Below, in pieces: positions 6,714 to 13,123 of a stretch of DNA of 62,730 nucleotides; positions within the stretch are counted from its first letter, which is position 1; every line of letters starts with the position of its first letter. The stretch is from positions 1-62,730 of IMG/VR virus record IMGVR_UViG_3300044796_000135, one strand, 5' to 3'. Made by a program: the position numbers and the translations under genes. The notes under the pieces are model-generated. The model saw only the letters and a list, made by a program, of their open reading frames with translations, was not told the DNA's origin and ran no database searches. The stretch comes from a virus.

Positions 6714-7480
6714 TTGAACACGCGAGCCAGGTGCCGCGACAATGGGAGCGGGATTTTGGCGATCATGGCGGAGGCGGCTTTGCGGGCCGTACTGCCTCCA
6801 CTAAACCGCCGCGGATCATATGGGCCGCCGTAGTCCGCACCGCTGCCCATTCGCATACCTTTCTTGGCCTCGCCTGCGCTGCGTGAAGTAAATCTATTAC
6901 CGCTACCGGGCGCAGTCGGACTGCGCCCGGTAGCGTGAACCTGTGCGGTCTGGAAAGACTTTCCAGACCCATCAAAGCGAAACGACGGAACTTTGGTGGC
7001 CTTAAATGTCGGCGGCATCAGCGCCGGCAGATCGCCCCAAAGATAGAAGCTGCCAAAGTTCCACCGCGCTCGACCAACCCACTCTTGCGCGCCGCGCACG
7101 TTTTCCACAATGAGCGGGATATGCTGCCCCGCAGCCTCGCAAGCCTCTCGCTGAATGCGGAAACAGGCGTCGAACAAAGTCGTCAGCCGCTTCTGCTCGG
7201 CAGGATCATCTTTGATATTGCGCCGCTTCTCCTTCGCCAGCGACCACGGCATCGCCATATAGCTGAATTCCTGGCACGGCGGCGATGCCACAATCACCGT
7301 CGCATCCTTGAACTGCGAACCATGCAACGTCAGCACATCCTGAATCGCCAGCATTCCAGGATACTTCTGGTCGCCGTACTGGTGGCGCTCGATGTCGAAC
7401 CCGATGCAGTCGTAACCTTCGGCGAGGAATCCTTCAGACCAGCCTCCTAAGCCGCAATACAAATCCACGACGAGCGCCAT
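6710..7480 (-). CDS. C5-cytosine DNA methyltransferase
   Basis: A 256-aa protein. Motif I is LVVDLYCGLGGWSEGF (residues 3-18), motif IV is SPPCQEF with catalytic Cys69, and motif VI is PLIVENVRG (126-128 ENV). Motif X is weak, as usual in compact phage enzymes. The start is ATG 7480 with GGGAGG upstream; GTG 7504 is a poorer alternative. It probably gives anti-restriction modification together with the MT-A70 enzyme. The presumed target-recognition region contains a perfect 35-bp palindrome at 6901-6935. Confidence 0.9.
   Translation of the reverse strand: MALVVDLYCGLGGWSEGFLAEGYDCIGFDIERHQYGDQKYPGMLAIQDVLTLHGSQFKDATVIVASPPCQEFSYMAMPWSLAKEKRRNIKDDPAEQKRLTTLFDACFRIQREACEAAGQHIPLIVENVRGAQEWVGRARWNFGSFYLWGDLPALMPPTFKATKVPSFRFDGSGKSFQTAQVHATGRSPTAPGSGNRFTSRSAGEAKKGMRMGSGADYGGPYDPRRFSGGSTARKAASAMIAKIPLPLSRHLARVFK
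6901..6935. repeat. perfect 17+1+17 palindrome inside the methyltransferase gene
   Basis: cgctaccgggcgcagtc, one central g, then its exact reverse complement. A 14-nt part of an arm (tgcgcccggtagcg) recurs at 6332-6345 in the neighbouring nuclease gene. Confidence 0.95.
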
Positions 7481-7519
7481 CACCCCTCCCGCCTCGCGCT
7501 CCACAGCGAAGCCGCGAGA

Positions 7520-7711
7520 TCACTCATAATGCGCACCAACCCGAAACGCATCATAGATTTCCCGCGCCAGACTCTTGCACGGCTTGCTCTCGAAGCTTGA
7601 GTTGATAGCCGATAAACACCTTTCCTCTGACATAAATCCGTCGCGGAAAAACACCAGTGCCCAATAGCAGCGTCCCTTTCCGAGAACGGGGACGTTGGAG
7701 ATGTCTCTCAC
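7520..7711 (-). CDS. hypothetical protein, 63 aa
   Basis: GTG 7711 overlaps the upstream stop as GTGA, so it is preferred to longer readings. Contains GRCYWALVFFRDGFMSEERC and ends in an acidic helix. Not recognised. Confidence 0.55.
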   Translation of the reverse strand: MRDISNVPVLGKGRCYWALVFFRDGFMSEERCLSAINSSFESKPCKSLAREIYDAFRVGAHYE

Positions 7712-7878
7712 TTCTTCTCTCCCATCTCCGGCATGGCGTCGTTCCAACTGCGCCGCACCGGCTTCTTGCGCTTATACTCCGGCTGCGCAGCATCAAGCGG
7801 GGCCTGCATGTTCAGTGCGGCTTGGATCGCTTCGCGCGTCAGCTTCGCTGGCACCTTGCGTTTCACTGGATAGGACAT
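7708..7878 (-). CDS. basic small protein, 56 aa
   Basis: ATG 7878 has GAGGA seven bases upstream, better than ATG 7962. Rich in Lys and Pro (MSYPVKRKVPAKLTREAIQA). It could bind nucleic acid; no family recognised. Confidence 0.55.
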   Translation of the reverse strand: MSYPVKRKVPAKLTREAIQAALNMQAPLDAAQPEYKRKKPVRRSWNDAMPEMGEKK

Positions 7879-8036
7879 GCGGCGTTCCTCTTCGGCAGTT
7901 TGCACCACGAAGCAATGATCGACGCTTGCCAGCCGAATATTCTGAAGCGCGTGTGTTTCCATGAGCCATCAACAGCGTAGGCGGTTGCAATTGCATCATG
8001 CCATGGTCCAGGCATGAACTGGCGCCGGGACTTCAT
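7863..8036 (-). CDS. Trp-rich small protein, 57 aa
   Basis: ATG 8036 overlaps the upstream stop as ATGA; the 3' end overlaps the 56-aa gene by 16 bases in another frame. Contains MPGPWHDAIATAYAVDGSWK and FGWQASIIASWC. Not recognised. Confidence 0.5.
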   Translation of the reverse strand: MKSRRQFMPGPWHDAIATAYAVDGSWKHTRFRIFGWQASIIASWCKLPKRNAACPIQ

Positions 8037-8272
8037 AGCGGTTTCCTATGCACGATAACCTCATTCAGATACGCGTTCGTTTCGCCTAACTCATGCGACA
8101 GCCCAGCAACCTCGTCCATCACATCACAAAGAATAAGCGCGATCTGCGCCAGTAAATAGGTCTGGTTATCGGTCGGCTTTGCCTTTGCCAGCGCGCCACG
8201 TATTGCTGCATAGCGGGCGCTCCTTAGCTGCGGCGGCGTCATGTCCGTGCCGCCGATCCCGTCCTCGCTCAT
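8033..8272 (-). CDS. hypothetical helical protein, 79 aa
   Basis: ATGA overlaps on both sides. Mostly helical, with a hydrophobic stretch QTYLLAQIALILCDVMDEVA. No family recognised. Confidence 0.65.
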   Translation of the reverse strand: MSEDGIGGTDMTPPQLRSARYAAIRGALAKAKPTDNQTYLLAQIALILCDVMDEVAGLSHELGETNAYLNEVIVHRKPL

Positions 8273-8382
8273 TTCGGCTTACCCGTTCCACCGCACGCCC
8301 GGCACAGGCCGTAGTTTTCCTCTTTGCCAGCGCGACCGGAGCCCATGCAGTGCTGACAGGTGGGGATGAAGCGGGGGGTCAT
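8269..8382 (-). CDS. mini DnaJ-type zinc-finger protein, 37 aa
   Basis: Contains CQHCMGSG and CRACGGTG, two CxxCxGxG half-sites as in the DnaJ zinc-binding region, which together could hold one zinc. ATGA overlaps at both ends. The J domain that would accompany such a finger in DnaJ is encoded separately at 1264-1863. Confidence 0.7.
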   Translation of the reverse strand: MTPRFIPTCQHCMGSGRAGKEENYGLCRACGGTGKPK

Positions 8383-8684
8383 TTACCGTCCTTTGCAGCC
8401 CAGATGAATGCAAAGAATACGTCCGACGAAACCTCACCATGAGACGCATCAGCGTATTCAAGATGCGGACCAGATGTCCTTAACTCTGTTTCACCAGCCG
8501 CCTGCATTTCTAGTGTTGGCTTCAACAGCGCATCTAAACAAGCATCCGCCACATGCAGCCGCGCTTCCCACAGGCGATACGGCATATCCTTTTGCATGAT
8601 GGCACCTTGGCCATAACCCATTGCATCTGGGTCTACGCCTTCACGGACACAGATCGCCCGCGCCATATTTTCCCGCATGGTCAT
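8379..8684 (-). CDS. hypothetical protein, 101 aa
   Basis: ATG 8684 with AGGAG six bases upstream. The N-terminus MTMRENMARAICVREGVDP resembles a group of alphaproteobacterial phage proteins of unknown function. Helical. Confidence 0.65.
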   Translation of the reverse strand: MTMRENMARAICVREGVDPDAMGYGQGAIMQKDMPYRLWEARLHVADACLDALLKPTLEMQAAGETELRTSGPHLEYADASHGEVSSDVFFAFIWAAKDGK

Positions 8685-8959
8685 ACGCCACTCCTGGTCG
8701 TTACATGAGCGCGAGGTTTGATCTCATAATTAAAGTATTTAGCCGTCCGCCGCATTGCATGAGGACCCGCGAAATACTTTCGCTCGCCGTTAGTGTGTCG
8801 AAAACACGGCTCGCATCTTTGCGCCCCGCAAGTAGGGCAGCCGCTCTCCACCACTGACTTGTGACACCGCATCCAGAGATGTTTTTGGAAGGGATGGCGG
8901 ATAAATACACGGTCTTGATCCGCTCCATACCACTCCATTGTGATTGCTGGTTCAGTCAT
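8681..8959 (-). CDS. putative zinc-binding protein, 92 aa
   Basis: ATG 8959 has AAGGA upstream and is preferred to 9055. The cluster CPTCGAQRCEPC near the centre suggests metal binding. ATGA overlap downstream. Not recognised. Confidence 0.6.
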   Translation of the reverse strand: MTEPAITMEWYGADQDRVFIRHPFQKHLWMRCHKSVVESGCPTCGAQRCEPCFRHTNGERKYFAGPHAMRRTAKYFNYEIKPRAHVTTRSGV

Positions 8960-9051
8960 TCCGATTCCTTTGGCATCAGTTTTACGCCCAGGTCCAGATA
9001 CGCTAACGCCCACGCCTTCAGAAATGCTTCGGAGGCAGTATCGCCCAGCGC
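8960..9051 (-). other. open in-frame segment after the recombinase stop
   Basis: The recombinase frame stays open for 31 codons after its TGA (containing LGDTASEAFLKAWALAYLDL) and reads like an amphipathic protein helix, with no ATG/GTG/TTG start. Either a tiny gene with an unusual start, a readthrough tail, or chance. Confidence 0.3.
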
Positions 9052-9612
9052 TCATCCCCGCAGCCTCGCAATCGTACTCCGATGCACCCCATACTCTTTC
9101 GCTAGCCCGCTTGCCGTCGCCCCTGCCTGCAGCCTAGCAAGCGCCAGCACGCGCTGTTCCGGCTTCATGACCATGTTCTCCGGCTTGCGGCCACCGAGCC
9201 GCTTGCCAGCCTCCTTGGCGCGTTTGCGGCCCTCTCCGGTGCGGGCCAGGATGAGGGACCGTTCAAAGTCCGCCAAGCCGCCCAGGATGGTCACCATCAA
9301 TTTGCCGTGGGCTGTTGTCATGTCGCACCATTGATCGGCGAGGCTGCGGAACTTTGCGCCCACATCGTCTACGCGCTTGAGGATGCCCAGCAGATCCAGC
9401 GTGCTACGGGCTAGCCTATCCAAGCGCGTCACCAGCAACGTATCGCCAGATTGCAAGGCGCCTAGGAGGTTTGCAAGTTCTGCACGGTCACTGCGGATTC
9501 CGCTGATTTTCTCCTGATATATCGTTGTCGCCCCCGCAGCCGTGAGCGCGGCAATCTGGCCGTCAAGGTCTTGGTCGGCGGTGGAGACGCGGGCATAGGC
9601 GAGGATGGCCAC
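9052..9612 (-). CDS. small serine recombinase (resolvase/invertase family)
   Basis: A 186-aa protein, typical resolvase length. The catalytic Ser10 lies in ILAYARVSTADQ; other catalytic-domain motifs are GDTLLVTRLDRLARS and GGLADFERSLI; a C-terminal HTH (GLAKEYGVHRSTIARL) binds DNA. GTG start at 9612. It is the only site-specific recombinase seen. It lacks the large C-terminal domain of serine integrases, so it more likely resolves multimers or inverts a segment than integrates the phage. Confidence 0.93.
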   Translation of the reverse strand: MAILAYARVSTADQDLDGQIAALTAAGATTIYQEKISGIRSDRAELANLLGALQSGDTLLVTRLDRLARSTLDLLGILKRVDDVGAKFRSLADQWCDMTTAHGKLMVTILGGLADFERSLILARTGEGRKRAKEAGKRLGGRKPENMVMKPEQRVLALARLQAGATASGLAKEYGVHRSTIARLRG

Positions 9613-9613
9613 G

Positions 9614-10465
9614 TCACTTCACCATTCGATCAATGCCAAAGCCAGGTTCATCCCAAACGTCGATGATGAAACGGCCCTTACCGTGAGCAACGGCGCTGTT
9701 GGGGATAACGGCCATGAGGAACGGGTCTGGATTAATGACCACATGCGGTGCGATGGTGTAGTCCGTGACGAGAAACATAACCCTGCCGGCCGTGAAGTTT
9801 TTCTCGACAAGCGCAATCTTCTTGAGCGCGTGGAGCGGCAATGTGCGCGTATAGGCTGGTGACGATGCCGAACGCCAGTCATGAGGGCGCGGCGGGATAA
9901 GAAACGGTTCATCATGGGCCGCTTGCATGAGCCGCACGTTTGATTCGACGTGCACAGAGGTTCCATTTGAATGGGAAACAAACTGACCTCCTCCCCACCT
10001 TTCCTGACTTTGGTTGTACCAACTTTGGAAGGCGTGGCTTTCATAGAAGTCGGATGCCGGCGTAATTCCGGACTGACCATTTCCCCGGTTGCGGTTATCT
10101 ACGGAAGGGCGCCCAAATGTCATCACCGCCTCCGCATCTTTCGGGCGCACCGGGCACCAATGCCAACCAAGGCCCGTCGGGTTATCCTTCGCCGCAATAT
10201 CGTCCATATAGGATACGACCTCTTGATGATTGAATATGGGGAGATCATGCTTGGCGAGGAACAGCCTAAATTCCTCCACGAGAATATCTTGCGCCGGTAG
10301 GCCAATCGCCTCAGCGGTTGCACGATAGTCCGCAATGGCTGTTTCATGCATCGTATTGGTATCAACGCGCGGTTTGATTTTCCTGGGTGCGGTTTCCAGG
10401 CGGGGCTTATCAAGGACCGCGACACTCGCGGCTGCAATCGAAGGCTTGGGGTCAAAAAAGGCCAT
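9614..10465 (-). CDS. hypothetical protein, 283 aa
   Basis: ATG 10465 has AGGAG seven bases upstream (ATG 10471 is too close). Features include PIFNHQEVVSYMDDIAAKD, a GLGWHWCPVRP segment and PHVVINPDPFLMAVIP near the end. It appears to be a conserved soluble phage protein, but I cannot name the family. It precedes the recombinase by one base. Confidence 0.75.
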   Translation of the reverse strand: MAFFDPKPSIAAASVAVLDKPRLETAPRKIKPRVDTNTMHETAIADYRATAEAIGLPAQDILVEEFRLFLAKHDLPIFNHQEVVSYMDDIAAKDNPTGLGWHWCPVRPKDAEAVMTFGRPSVDNRNRGNGQSGITPASDFYESHAFQSWYNQSQERWGGGQFVSHSNGTSVHVESNVRLMQAAHDEPFLIPPRPHDWRSASSPAYTRTLPLHALKKIALVEKNFTAGRVMFLVTDYTIAPHVVINPDPFLMAVIPNSAVAHGKGRFIIDVWDEPGFGIDRMVK

Positions 10466-10484
10466 TGTCATTCTCCTGTTAGAG

Positions 10485-10679
10485 TTAAATCTGAAACAAA
10501 CACCACTGAACCCATGCGAGGACGCACAGAACGCCGACCATGAACGAGTTGATAGCAAGACACGCAATGTGGCCAGTGTGCCAGGAAACCACAGCGAGGA
10601 CGACTCCAGCCAACGCCGCGACCGGACATGTCACGCGCGTGATCTTTACGGAGCGCCGTAGGCTTGGCGGGATTTTCAT
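10485..10679 (-). CDS. two-TM small membrane protein, 64 aa
   Basis: Two hydrophobic segments (CPVAALAGVVLAVVSW and AINSFMVGVLCVLAWVQW) follow a basic N-terminus. ATGA overlap upstream. Size and topology resemble a holin, but it is far from the lysis cassette. Confidence 0.6.
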   Translation of the reverse strand: MKIPPSLRRSVKITRVTCPVAALAGVVLAVVSWHTGHIACLAINSFMVGVLCVLAWVQWCLFQI

Positions 10680-10759
10680 CTGAAAACCGCATACATAACG
10701 AGCGCCAAGCAGAATATCTCGATGGCGGCGGAAAGTTGTGGACCTATCTCAATTGTCAT
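10676..10759 (-). CDS. single-TM peptide, 27 aa
   Basis: ATGA overlaps at both ends. One hydrophobic helix (AAIEIFCLALVMYAVF). Probably a membrane micropeptide. Confidence 0.45.
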   Translation of the reverse strand: MTIEIGPQLSAAIEIFCLALVMYAVFR

Positions 10760-10950
10760 TTCTGCTTCTCCATCATTGCAAACAACTTCGCCACCGGCAC
10801 AGGCATGGGGCGCTCGCCGTGTTCGTAATAGAGATAGGCGCGGAGGCTGATGCCCAGGGCTGTGGCGGCTTCGGGCTGTAGACGGTCGCCGCGCCATGTG
10901 CGGAGGCGGGAGGCTTGAGTCCAGAGGATGGGGGTGGTTGTGGTGGTCAC
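10756..10950 (-). CDS. HTH protein, 64 aa
   Basis: WRGDRLQPEAATALGISLRA followed by YLYYEHGERPMP fits an XRE-type helix-turn-helix that uses a tyrosine-rich recognition helix. GTG 10950 overlaps the upstream stop as GTGA. Probably a small regulator. Confidence 0.6.
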   Translation of the reverse strand: MTTTTTPILWTQASRLRTWRGDRLQPEAATALGISLRAYLYYEHGERPMPVPVAKLFAMMEKQK

Positions 10951-11246
10951 GATGTATCGCCAGCGCGCGTCATATAAGACAGAAGGTATCTCATCGCCTT
11001 TTCACGATCATCACCGAATTGTAGTTGAGCAACGGAAAGCGCGTCGACGCATAGCCACACAAATTCATCGCTCGGGGACTTCCACGTGTCGAGAGCAGCA
11101 TCAACGGCCCCCTGGGCATCAAACAAAGTCTGTGGCGGAACAATTATCTTTCCGTTCACAGCAAACGACGCGCCCATAGAACCCGGATGCCATTTTTCTA
11201 TAACGGCACGGATTAGTTTGTCGCGAATGGGATTGTTATCGCTCAC
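10947..11246 (-). CDS. hypothetical protein, 99 aa
   Basis: GTG 11246 overlaps the previous stop as GTGA. Contains LIRAVIEKWHPGSMGASFAV and a C-terminal helical region. Not recognised. Confidence 0.6.
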   Translation of the reverse strand: MSDNNPIRDKLIRAVIEKWHPGSMGASFAVNGKIIVPPQTLFDAQGAVDAALDTWKSPSDEFVWLCVDALSVAQLQFGDDREKAMRYLLSYMTRAGDTS

Positions 11247-11461
11247 GGATCGAACCTCACGCACACCGGACCACACTGGCGGCTGCACTCATCCGTGCGG
11301 TAATGCCGGTGGATCGCCACGCAGCGCAGCCGTTCCTGTTCGCGCTTGGCAAAGCCCCAGCCGCGCACCGGTTCGGCACCGGTGGACAGTTCGTCGCAGC
11401 GGGGACAGCCAGCAGTGCGCCGGCCGAATTTGGGTCCGCCGCAGGTGTGGGTGATGGTCAT
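11243..11461 (-). CDS. zinc-ribbon-like protein, 72 aa
   Basis: Cys pairs at CGGPKFGRRTAGCPRC, with further Cys at the C-terminus (CSRQCGPVC). GGAG eight bases before ATG 11461. Probably metal-binding; function unknown. Confidence 0.6.
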   Translation of the reverse strand: MTITHTCGGPKFGRRTAGCPRCDELSTGAEPVRGWGFAKREQERLRCVAIHRHYRTDECSRQCGPVCVRFDP

Positions 11462-11472
11462 GGCCTTAACTC

Positions 11473-12138
11473 CTATTCACGATACGAAATGAGAGAGGCA
11501 TGTCCAGCCAGCGGGCCACCGATCATCAGAGCCGCAAAGAGTGGCCCGAACCACCACGCCCAGCCTTCAAAGCCAGGCTGCGCGGCAATCCACTGGAAGT
11601 ATTCCGGTGACAGCCACGGAGCAGCAAACAGTAGCAATCCGAGTCCGAGAACGATGGCCGCAAGCACCAGTAAGAAGGTCTGGATGAATATCGCACCGCG
11701 TTTGGTGTACTTGTCCGCCAAGTGAGCCGCGACAACCGCCTTGAAGTCCTTGGTCAAGGTGCGATGGCTGAACACATGCGACACGCTAAAGTGCACCAAC
11801 ACCGCGCCTTCCGGGGCTGCGAAGTCATAAGCCGGATCACTGCCGCGACTGCCACCGGTGCCGGGTGAGCGACCGTAAGCCGCTGAGCCATCCGGCAGTA
11901 AGTACGAATCGACGCTGTAAGCCATGTCGATCATGCCATCGAACCGACCACCGCAGAACGGCTGAATAACCGCATCGACGGCCTTAGAGCCGGGCCCATC
12001 GGTATAGTCCACGTCGATTGAAGATCCGCCGCTATACGACTTAGAGCGGACGGAAAACTTCACGCTCGGGAACTTCGCCTTAAGCTGCTTGCGGATCAGT
12101 GCGGCGGTTTCGGTGGTGGAGATGTAGCGCTTTTCCAT
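11473..12138 (-). CDS. LPD29-like domain protein with C-terminal membrane helices
   Basis: A 221-aa protein. The N-terminal half (MEKRYISTTETAALIRKQLK, FPSVKFSVRSKSYSGGSSI, DVDYTDGPG) matches LPD29, a large-polyvalent-protein-associated domain of phages and mobile elements. Two hydrophobic helices follow (FIQTFLLVLAAIVLGLGLLL and WWFGPLFAALMIGGPLAG). ATG 12138 is chosen for its GGGAGG site and its TAATG overlap with the upstream gene. LPD29 usually rides on big polyvalent proteins; here it is on a membrane anchor. Confidence 0.65.
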   Translation of the reverse strand: MEKRYISTTETAALIRKQLKAKFPSVKFSVRSKSYSGGSSIDVDYTDGPGSKAVDAVIQPFCGGRFDGMIDMAYSVDSYLLPDGSAAYGRSPGTGGSRGSDPAYDFAAPEGAVLVHFSVSHVFSHRTLTKDFKAVVAAHLADKYTKRGAIFIQTFLLVLAAIVLGLGLLLFAAPWLSPEYFQWIAAQPGFEGWAWWFGPLFAALMIGGPLAGHASLISYRE

Positions 12139-12329
12139 TACGCAGCCCTCCCTTCGCCAAGTCGGCCCCACACCAGCAGGTTTGCCAGTTGGTTGGCGCG
12201 CACGGTGTTGACCAGGCGGTAGGTCATGCGGCAAGCGGCTGTCGTGCCCCAGCGGCATTCCTTGGTGAACCGGTAGCCAGCGGCTGCGAGGACCGGAGCG
12301 ACGATGTAGGCTGCGATTGTGCGGATCAT
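12138..12329 (-). CDS. hypothetical protein, 63 aa
   Basis: ATG 12329 with an AGGGGAA-type site; stop overlaps the LPD29 start. N-terminal hydrophobic helix (MIRTIAAYIVAPVLAAAGY), then a basic segment with two Cys. Not recognised. Confidence 0.6.
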   Translation of the reverse strand: MIRTIAAYIVAPVLAAAGYRFTKECRWGTTAACRMTYRLVNTVRANQLANLLVWGRLGEGRAA

Positions 12330-12484
12330 TTTAGTTCCCCTTGGTCTATCCCGTCCGGCACCATCGCCTGACACACAGACCATACCGAAAGCGCATACGG
12401 TGCGCAATGCATTTCGTGCACTTTGGGGAAGTTTTGTGTAACAGGATGTGGCCCCCGATCCTGCTTGAAAATTGTTCCCGACAT
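12326..12484 (-). CDS. hypothetical protein, 52 aa
   Basis: Stop overlaps the next start as ATGA. ATG 12484 is preferred because upstream sequence overlaps a divergent promoter region; an in-frame ATG at 12559 would give about 77 residues. Probably first gene of the second leftward operon. Not recognised. Confidence 0.4.
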   Translation of the reverse strand: MSGTIFKQDRGPHPVTQNFPKVHEMHCAPYALSVWSVCQAMVPDGIDQGELK

Positions 12485-12501
12485 AATGATACGGTTTTTC
12501 C

Positions 12502-12529
12502 TTGACGTACCGAAACGTGCAGGTAACAT
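12502..12529 (+). promoter_or_regulatory. rightward promoter for the RHH/replication genes
   Basis: TTGACG at 12502-12507, a 16-bp spacer, and TAACAT at 12524-12529, about 47 bases before the ribbon-helix-helix start. Confidence 0.5.
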
Positions 12530-12539
12530 GTGCGCGCAC
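12530..12539. promoter_or_regulatory. candidate operator palindrome
   Basis: gtgcgcgcac is a perfect 10-bp palindrome directly after the -10 box, in the divergent region. It is a plausible site for the adjacent ribbon-helix-helix protein. Confidence 0.4.
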
Positions 12540-12575
12540 TTCATGCAATGACTTTTCATCACTATCGGTGGGGCA

Positions 12576-12767
12576 ATGAACGAGACAAAACCACTACCCG
12601 TGGATGTCGGCGGGGATTCAACCTTTCTTCAATGCAAGATCGATGCTGACCTGGATGCACGCCTTACGGCATCTCAACAACGCCATGGGTTCACGCGAAG
12701 TGCATTTTTGCGGCTCGCGCTGGTTGAGCGGCTGGAAAAGTACGAGCAATTGGATGGGGGGCAGTAA
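12576..12767 (+). CDS. ribbon-helix-helix (CopG/Arc-like) protein
   Basis: A 63-aa protein. The pattern TFLQCKIDADLDARLTASQQ, then HGFTRSAFLRLALVERLEKY, is a beta strand plus two helices as in the RHH fold. It likely binds DNA as a dimer and controls the divergent promoters at 12.5 kb. GGTGGGG lies before the ATG. Confidence 0.75.
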   Translation: MNETKPLPVDVGGDSTFLQCKIDADLDARLTASQQRHGFTRSAFLRLALVERLEKYEQLDGGQ

Positions 12768-12769
12768 AT

Positions 12770-13102
12770 ATGAAAATCTCGAATTTTCCAGCGCTTAAGA
12801 ATCTATTAAGCCAGCGCAATGATATTTCTACACTCCGCAAGAATTTAACGTCTATTTGGAATAGTGATTGGGCTGACCCGTACAACCGATTTCAGGCCCG
12901 AATCGACTTAAGCCAACAGCGTAGTATTAAAAATATCTGTGTTATTGAATTGACAGCAAGCGAACGCGCTCCGTTTTTTGCTGCCATGGAGACGGTTCTG
13001 CAGGAAAGAGACAATAGGATTTGTCATCAGATATCTGCATTGGGAGTGGATTTAGAAGAGACTGCGGTGGTGATCCCAATCTCTATTCACGATAAGAAAT
13101 AG
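12770..13102 (+). CDS. hypothetical protein, 110 aa
   Basis: Starts 2 bases after the RHH stop, with a GGGGGG-type site. Notably AT-richer and Asn-rich near the start (LKNLLSQRNDISTLRKNLTS). Between a regulator and the primase-helicase, so possibly a replication accessory; no family seen. Confidence 0.65.
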   Translation: MKISNFPALKNLLSQRNDISTLRKNLTSIWNSDWADPYNRFQARIDLSQQRSIKNICVIELTASERAPFFAAMETVLQERDNRICHQISALGVDLEETAVVIPISIHDKK

Positions 13103-13123
13103 ACATATTAGAGAGCCGCCATT

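Noticed and set aside
9052-9612. Serine recombinase as the phage integrase
   Set aside because: The protein is only resolvase size and lacks the large C-terminal domain of serine integrases; no att-like duplication was seen.
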